Below, piece after piece: positions 57,281 through 64,000 of a stretch of 64,000 nucleotides of DNA (position 1 is its first letter; the number at the start of each line of letters is the position of its first letter). Source of the stretch: Blasia pusilla (lineage: Eukaryota; Marchantiophyta; Marchantiopsida; Blasiales); assembly GCA_050084515.1 (NCBI GenBank), contig CM114271.1:23746001-23810000 (forward strand), in the 5' to 3' direction. A model generated the notes under the pieces. That model had not been told where the DNA came from, did no database searches, and saw only the letters and a program-made list of their open reading frames with translations. Position numbers and translations under genes: made by a program.

Positions 57281-57850
57281 GTGATTCACACAGCGAAGCC
57301 CACATTGAAGGTGGTCTTTGAATTGTCTGAGCGTATTGAGCTCAACATGAGTGAGGAGCAGGTAGTGACCGCTAGATTTTCTCGAGAGTCGACGAGCGAC
57401 GGTGACCCCACAGGTGCCACAGCGAGCACCAGTACCACGGGAGCGGGCCAGTGTGCCCAGAGAGCAAGGCACGTACCGTGAGCCTATGAGGCAATGACCC
57501 GTACCTACATATGTTGCCCAGCAGGGATCGATGTGGTCTTGTTGGACGTGTGGAGGGGCCCATAGGCAGAGAGACTGCCCACATCATGGGAGAGGACCAC
57601 TAGCGCCTCTGATTGCTCACGAGCCACAGAGGATGGCCCCACCATAGCACCAGTGTGACTATTGCCACAGATATGGTCACACTAGGGATAGATGTTTTGA
57701 CCTTCGCCAAGGGGCACGTCCAGAGGTAGGCTGAGGGCCTAGGGGCGGTCGTCCTGGAGGAGGTCGGGGAGTTCTCCCTGGACGTGGTGGTAGAGGACCA
57801 CCACCAGCCAGAGGAGATGGAGCAAAAGCACCAAAGCCGGCACTTCTCGA
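57281..57850 (+). pseudogene. gag C-terminal fragment with two zinc knuckles
   Basis: TLKVVFELSERIELNMSEEQ matches the end of the gag core of this type of element. Two knuckles follow: SCWTCGGAHRQRDCPHHGRG (C-x2-C-x3-H-x4-C) and CDYCHRYGHTRDRCFDL (C-x2-C-x4-H-x4-C), then a Gly/Arg/Pro-rich tail. Frameshift near 57480 and a TAG before HQCDYC. A second inverted copy of the last part lies at 57980-58190. Confidence 0.75.
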
Positions 57851-58240
57851 GTAGAAGCTGGAGCTGGTAAAATCTGGAGTCACACTAGCTGCTCGCAGCT
57901 CCGTGCCTTCCCTAAGCTGCATCATCGTCATGGCAGCAATCCTCTGCTCCAACTGATCGATGCATGAGAGAAGCTTCCGGCTCTGGTGCTCTTGCTCCAT
58001 CTCCTCTGGCTGGTGGTGGTCCTCTATCACCACGTCCAAGAAGAACTCCCCGACCTCCTCCAGGACGACCGCCCCCAGGCCCTTGGCCTACCTGTGGACG
58101 TGCCCCTCGGCGAAGGTCAAAACATCTATCCCTAGTGTGACCATATTTGTGACAATAGTCACACTGGTGCTGTGATGGGGCCATCCTCTATGGCTCCTAC
58201 GCCTTATCCACGATAGATCTCGCCTATCGGCTACTCATAT
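57640..58240. repeat. inverted duplication of the zinc-knuckle segment
   Basis: The plus arm 57625-57840 and minus arm 58190-57980 encode nearly the same knuckle and Gly/Pro-rich tail (minus frame: QHQCDYCHKYGHTRDRCFDL). In addition 58186-58235 is the reverse complement of 56821-56865 (42 bases, one mismatch and one gap). Confidence 0.85.
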
Positions 58241-58539
58241 CTGACATATTTCACTACTCGGGAAACTAGGGTTTTTTACCTAATTTTCTTCATTTCTATT
58301 TATAATTTTTTTTCGACCCTAAACCCGAACCCCCGCGACGCATGAAGGTGCCCCACACCGTGATGCAATATAGGATTAGATAATCCTAGTAACGCTACTC
58401 CATAAATCACTTACGTCATATAACTATGACTCCTTCGACGTCTAAATCGGAATCATCAATCTAGGCTTGTCCTCATATTGGGGGGCCGATCAGATTAATG
58501 GTGTTGAGAGAAGTGGATGTACAGATTCCAACACGTGTA

Positions 58540-58661
58540 GCAAGAATTTTTTTAATTTATGAATAGCATCATTATTCCTTTCATTATTTCCTTCACGGGC
58601 ACTAGCAAAAGCTCTTCAAACAATTTTTTATTTCCCATGCATCGTGCGGGCACCTTGCTAG
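58540..58661 (+). mobile_element. Helitron-like 3' end
   Basis: Shares ATTTATGAATAGCATCATTA-type sequence and AACAATTTTTTATTT with the family. It ends CCCATGCATCGTGCGGGCAC, CTTG and CTAG before a host T. The 5' end is not recognisable. Confidence 0.5.
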
Positions 58662-58941
58662 TATATACTATTAACGAAACACATGAGGGTTATGATGAGG
58701 ATTATAATAAGTAAGAGGATGAAAAGAAAAACATGAAGCGAGGGAACACCTTATGTTGTGAATTTCTTTTTATCTACACAAATATTTAAATAATTTTGTG
58801 AAGTGTCTCCAAAGATACCAACCACTCTATGGTTGGGCATAGCACAACGATCTTACTAGTAGTGAGTTTCAAAATTTAAGGGGCCCTAATCGAATGCATA
58901 ATTTTGAAAATCGTAGACTATGGGATCTCGTTAATCCCTTA

Positions 58942-59060
58942 CTAGTATAATGCCCGTGTTATCCGTGGGTGAAAGTCATCCATGAGAAAGGCATCTCGTA
59001 CGCTAATTTAAGTTGTGTTATATTAATTTAGTTCTTCGTTACACGTGTCATCACAAGAGG
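58942..59060 (-). mobile_element. Helitron-like 3' end, minus strand
   Basis: The minus strand ends CCCACGGATAACACGGGCAT, TATA and CTAG before a host T at 58941. The inner limit is unknown. Confidence 0.4.
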
Positions 59061-60433
59061 AGGCAAAAATATATGCGGATCATCACCAATGAAGGGGTCC
59101 TCAAACCCCATCCTCTTTTAATTATATAAATTAAATAAAAAACAAAAGTAGAATTTTTAAATTGACATATTAACTTTGGGAAATGCATCTGAGTGGCCTT
59201 ACAACGCGCACAAGTCATGGCATTCATACGTCGTGCGGAGGTGGTGGGGGCTCCCTTGCCTCGTCGCCTGTTCACGTCTGACCAACAACTAATGTTCTTG
59301 TTATATTTGTTTCATACTATCAATCGTTTAGCTCATTGAGTTTGGGTTGGCTAGTTGCATTTTTCTTTTTCAATTCCATTATGCATCTTTTCATTCCTCT
59401 TTTGAGATTTTATCACCTTTCTTTGTCCTCTTTTGAGGTTTATAAAAAAGTGGTTTTGGACCTTCTATCGACTTCTTCATTAAAAAGGTTGTCAAGATGA
59501 TAATTATCTTAAGACGCTTACTGTGTTCATTCAATTTCAGAGATAGTTGACGTCTTTCGATGTGGGACTCCGCCGCTCCGGTGCTTCATCAGATGATCAG
59601 ACAGATACGAGCGCACAGTGACCCTATCCAGGTGATTGCACCATTGGAATTGATTCGCCTGCTGCACTTTGCAACCAAACGATACCTCTGGAGCGGGCAG
59701 TGGCGCAATAGCGAATTCAGATAGTGGTGTTTTCCAGCGCTTTGGAGAGGAGAATGAGCGAGCATCGGCTAACTTGCGAATGTAGCACTGCAAAGATGGT
59801 TTAGGAATTGAGAACACAGAAGAGTAGGGGAGGGCCAGTTAAGAAACTAGCAAATGTAGGGCTATGGATTGAGGCACAGAGCTCCATTTGGCATCATTGC
59901 GCACCTGTGCAGGTAAGATGGGGCAGTTGAATCGAAAGGTCTGCCACGGGCCAAAGAATTCACGCCTCACCTCGCCTTTACATTAGGAGTGTTTGGGAGG
60001 CCCAAACGTTTCATATCTGAATTTTTTACTGACTTGAATCGCAGGATGGGGAAGTTTGTGCGAAGAGAATGACAGCTCTGCTGGCACCTGCTTTTCCCAG
60101 CGCCGGATTGTTTAAATGTCATGAAGAGTTGGCTCTTTTTCGCTGAGAAGAAGCCAATTGAATCACTTTCCACAGAATTGCAGGAGTATCTGTTGTCCAG
60201 ATGCCTTGAGCGAAGTATGTCATTCTATTTCTTCGTTTAAAATGGTTTTTGCTTTGGCTGCAGAATAGCAAATCTCAGCTGGGAGCTCTCACCTTCTCTT
60301 TATCATTAAACTCATATGAGTCAATTACTTGAGCTGTAATTGACTCATATTTATATCGTATCCAGCATCTCAGAATTGAACTTAAATTTCTACTCAGCTC
60401 TGGGAACTGGGAACTGGGAACTATTTGGGGGAT
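59061..60433. other. intergenic region upstream of the pseudouridine synthase gene
   Basis: No supported gene. Minus-strand ORFs at 59527-59817 and 59967-60173 have no recognisable domain. A short inverted repeat (AATTGACTCATA, ~60308-60355: ATGAGTCAATTA / TAATTGACTCAT) lies ~90 bases before the start codon. Promoter and 5' UTR of the next gene must be here. Confidence 0.4.
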
Positions 60434-63400
60434 ATGGTGGGAGCTGGAGCAACATCCGTGTGCACTCTGCGAGCAGTGTCGCTTTGGTGCACGAATTCCT
60501 TGTCTTCAAATCCCGTCTTCTCGCAGTTTCCATCAGGTCTACGCGGGGATAAGGTTGGGTTGAGCTGGGCACAGAGAAGATGTTCATGGTTGGTGTCAGT
60601 CCCAAAGAATACGGGCAGTTTCAATCGGAGGTGGCACAAAGCATATTGTACGTTAGACAGCTCTGGACATGGAAATGCTCCTAGTAGGGCTTTTGGAATC
60701 CCTGTGCTTGACAGAGATGAGAATGGAAATATAGTTATTAGACAAAAGAGTGCAGTAAGGGAAAGGTTAAGCACGAGGTCAGCTGAAAATGAGGCGTCCA
60801 GTTCAAAGCTGGGTACTTTCAAGCCGACCACTGCTCAGTCAAGTAAGCCAACTTCTACGACCAAGGTGAAGGACAATAACCGTGGCAAGGCACAAGTTCC
60901 GAAGACCTTGTCGACTGGTACATCAAAAGACACCTCAAATTCAAGGATAACTAAAGATATCGCAAATGCAAGAAGGGTCTCCCGTGTGAAGGCGACAACA
61001 GGGCCACCTCAATACTCGAAGGCTGCTAGACGATTCTACAACGAAAAGTTTCGACAGCCGGAAAGGCTCAGCAAGGTGTTAGCTGCGGCTGGAGGTACTT
61101 CCCTGTGTCCCGTTCTTTCACTCTCTTTTTGGAACGCGGCTCTTAAGAAATACTTCAGATTGAATGAGAATTGACTAGTGTCCATGGGGATCCAAGAGGT
61201 CTATCAGGATTAAAATCACTATGCTTCTAGTATCTGTGTAGACCATATCATGCAAGACTCCGGAGATGGAAGCAATAGGAAACAGATGTGTCCTAAAGAG
61301 CTTACAGAACTCGGTGTTTTACTCTAGCACCTGCATATTAATTCATGTAGAAACTTAGCTATTTGAACCTGATTTCACGGATCATAGAAATGCCCACATT
61401 GTAGGAACCGGGTTGGAAGAATTCACGGAACTTCCTTCTAGCTTTCTCATGGAAGAATGAAGACTGTAATATATGATATAGGTGAAACCTGGTTTGTTGG
61501 AACGTCTCGATGAAATAGGGTTTGTTGAAAAATGGAATTTATAATGAGATTTGAATCAACCAGATTTATTCTGAGTGCCATCTGATACAAAGATAGAGCC
61601 AAAAAAAATTTACCCTCTTTTTCATGTCTTCAATTGCATTTCCAACTTGAACCACAAGATGATGAGTGTTTGTTCTGTGAATGTGATCAGTATTATCAGT
61701 CTCTGCTTGATCTCAAGCTTTCCTGGTTCATATGTACATCTACCATATTTTATTTCCTCCTCTCACTGTGCTATGACTCATCTTAGTGGCCTCAAGAAGA
61801 GGAAGCGAGGAGATCATATTTGCAGGGCGAGTATCGGTCAATGGCAACATATGCTTAGTTCCGCAGGTATTTATACCAGTGAGGAAGAAACCAGCTTGTT
61901 TTCAAGATTATCATACACCTTGCATTCAGGCAATACCTATCATCTACTATTTCCTTAGTTGTATAGCCTGTTGAGAACCTTTATTTCTCATTTTCCTTCT
62001 CATGGACTATCCTACCTTTGTTGTCTTGATGTTTGGAATAGAAATTGAAATTTTCTGGAACTTTTTCACTTTTCTTATTGTGTCAATGGACTACTGAACT
62101 GTCCACAGCGCACCCTGTCTCGATCTCATTCTCTTCTTCTGAAGCAATCTAGTGCAATTTGGGATCATCTTGTGGCAACACACAATCAACCTGTCTGAAA
62201 GCTTTTCAACACTTTTTGCTAGCTTTATAGCTTCATCGCCAGCCTTTTGATATGCCATTTCTTACATGTTTGCTATGTAATGGCAATTTGGCAGACTCCA
62301 GTGGACCCTCTAATAGATTTAATCTACGTTGATGGAAATTCTTTACCAAAAAAGGTGGCGTCCAAGATGTACTTTGCTCTCAACAAGCCAAAGGGGTAAA
62401 TTATTACCTGCTTCTATTATCCTCAGAAATTTCCTATTCCCGCTGCTTTTACTTGTTTGAATCTTTGGAAAGGAAGGATAGATTCACTCCCATGTCTTTA
62501 TTGAAGATGGGCATGAATGACATCTTTCAGAATAGAACTGGTTTTGAATTATCCCTGTTTAGATAGTGTGTGCTTCAAGCACTGGCCCCTGTTTAGATAG
62601 TGATAGCTTCGCTGGAGATATGGTCCTTTTGCAGGTACATTTGTTCGAATGGTGGAGAAGGAACGAAACCAGTGTTGTCACTGTTTGATGACTACTTCAA
62701 AATCTGGGTTCGTTTTCTGACCATCATAAGTTGTGGTATTCCTGAGAATGTTCGACATGCTGGACATATTTCTGCAGTTCACAATCAGGACTTGAACTTG
62801 TCTTGGATTTGGGCTTCCTACAAGGATGCACAAGCTGAATGTTTTATCACTCCAAGATTGTTCTTACTCTCCAATTTCGAGGCTAACTGGGTACGTGCTA
62901 AGCTAAAAGAATGCTTAGCATTTTAGTGAAGGGGGGTTGCGTTATGAAGTGAAGGTTAAGAGAAGAGGGTAATAAAGTTTACAAAACATTTGAGCTGAAG
63001 GCGGAGAGACTTTTCGTCAGAGAAATCTTTGGACGTGTTGGACTGATTCTGCTGTCGTTGCAGTCCCAGAGAAATCCAGGACTATCTAGGCCACGGATGT
63101 TCACTGTGGGACGACTTGATGTGGCTACTTCAGGTCTCTTACTGGTGACAAATGATGGTAATCTCGACAATCCCTTCTCCTGTCTGGAGACCTGCCTTAG
63201 TGAAGCCAACTTCAAACTTCTCATGGTTCGTTCCATTTGAATTTTTTTTCTCGGGACCACGTTTTTATGATAGATGATCCATTAGAGTGGAACATTGGAG
63301 TTCCTTGACCTTGATCATTGTTTGCAATTGCACATGTACACACCATGCAGGGGAGTTTGGGAACAAGGTGTCACATCCATCATCGGGTCTGACCAAAGAG

Positions 63401-63847
63401 TACGTAAAATTAGTGCTACCCATACGGTTCTTTGAATGTGCCCTGCAAATGAACAAGGACTAGGTTGTAATGAGGTTGATCGAAGTCTTTCACAAGCACT
63501 CACGCACGGACAAGCTCTTGGCAGTTCCCTCGTTGAGGAGTTCCATTTCAAATCTGACTCAAAGCGCCAAACCACATCTCTATGCATGTTCAATTTTGAA
63601 AGATCAAATTTTGTGAGTGGAGCAAAGATGGAGCGGATTTCTCCTTATGGGGAAAGGCTGGAGAGGGAGTCGTAACCTCCTCTGTATTGTTTGCAGGTAT
63701 GTTGTAACTCTAGAAGAGAAGGCCAGTCGACGGCAACTGACAGTAATTGCAGCAGGAACGGTGGTTCAAGGAGTGAAGTGTGTGCCTGCACTCGTTGAAG
63801 CTATTGAAATGGAGCCGGGTGATATCCGCCAACGGATTAGAATTGTT
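60434..63847 (+). CDS. SVR1: plastid rRNA pseudouridine synthase, RluB/RsuA family, SVR1-like (3' end outside window)
   Basis: Converts specific uridines in ribosomal RNA to pseudouridine; the Arabidopsis relative SVR1 acts in chloroplast rRNA maturation. Exons: 60434-61094, 61787-61866, 62295-62395, 62635-62707, 63064-63157, 63351-63399 and 63697-63847, all GT-AG with matching phase. The first ~60 residues are rich in Ser and Arg, fitting a plastid transit peptide. Residues ~70-195 are a basic low-complexity linker. The S4 domain then starts at ERLSKVLAAAG and continues VASRRGSEEIIFAGRVSVNG. The synthase domain has MYFALNKPKGYICSNGGEG, SLFDDYFKIW, the catalytic loop MFTVGRLDVATSGLLLVTND (the Asp in GRLD), GEFGNKVSHPSSGLTKEYVV and RQRIRIV. 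The expected HEGRNHEVRE exon lies beyond the window. ATG 60434 is the first Met of the frame. The gene looks intact. Confidence 0.92.
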
Positions 63848-64000
63848 GTATGACACTCGGCCCTTCTCTTGCTGGGCTTGTTTGGATTCCTTTTTCTTAT
63901 TACTGATAGGGTGTGCCAGAGAAGAATGTGAATGAATTACTGATATGGTGTTGATTTGGTATGCTTCGCTTCTAGATTTCAAGTATGCTAATCTCCCTGA

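Noticed and set aside
59527-59817. 96-codon minus-strand ORF head to head with the pseudouridine synthase gene
   Set aside because: No recognisable family, no splice-linked partner frames. It could be part of a bidirectional gene pair but nothing supports it.

Overview
This window is nuclear DNA from a land plant. The evidence is GT-AG introns, an OPCL/4CL-like acyl-CoA synthetase pair ending in the peroxisomal signal SKL, a TITAN-like zinc-finger gene, a gene for a predicted plastid pseudouridine synthase (SVR1 type), and a dense load of Ty3/gypsy, Ty1/copia, non-LTR and Helitron-like elements. The repeat types fit a non-flowering lineage (bryophyte, lycophyte or fern) better than a flowering plant, but the species cannot be fixed from sequence alone.

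Layout. 1-13.2 kb: two tandem OPCL/4CL-like genes (A, cut by the window start; B, complete) separated by an inverted-repeat fragment of a Ty3/gypsy element. 13.2-16.7 kb: tandem repeats and a small Helitron-like element. 16.7-20 kb: a broken aspartic protease gene on the minus strand, split by a non-LTR retrotransposon. 20-24 kb: sparse, with short repeats. 24-26.8 kb: TITAN-like gene on the minus strand. 27-33.5 kb: short repeats, hairpins and one unidentified ORF. 33.5-55.7 kb: a nest of three retrotransposons. 55.7-58.3 kb: rearranged fragments of related elements. 58.3-60.4 kb: Helitron-like ends. 60.4 kb to the end: the SVR1-type gene, open at the window edge.

The most striking content is the Ty3/gypsy family. 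Two copies (element 1, 33663-43754; element 2, 33554-55694 with two later insertions inside it) carry, between protease and reverse transcriptase, a recognisable C5-cytosine DNA methyltransferase. It has the S-adenosylmethionine motif, the catalytic Cys loop, the ENV motif, the target-region motifs and a motif X-like end. The family also carries a PHD zinc finger after the integrase (element 1 and the minus-strand copy 3). The order is leader ORF - gag - protease - methyltransferase - RT - RNase H - integrase - PHD. A mobile element with both a DNA-methylation writer and a probable histone-tail reader could control its own chromatin. All copies here are damaged, so the activity of the ancestor is inferred.

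Element 1 sits inside the 5' LTR of element 2 with ACGTG at both breakpoints, and a Ty1/copia element sits inside element 2, so the order of insertion can be read directly. A fourth fragment near 4-7 kb is a nearly 1-kb inverted repeat of the family's LTR-proximal leader. If transcribed it would fold into a long hairpin, a plausible small-RNA source against the family.
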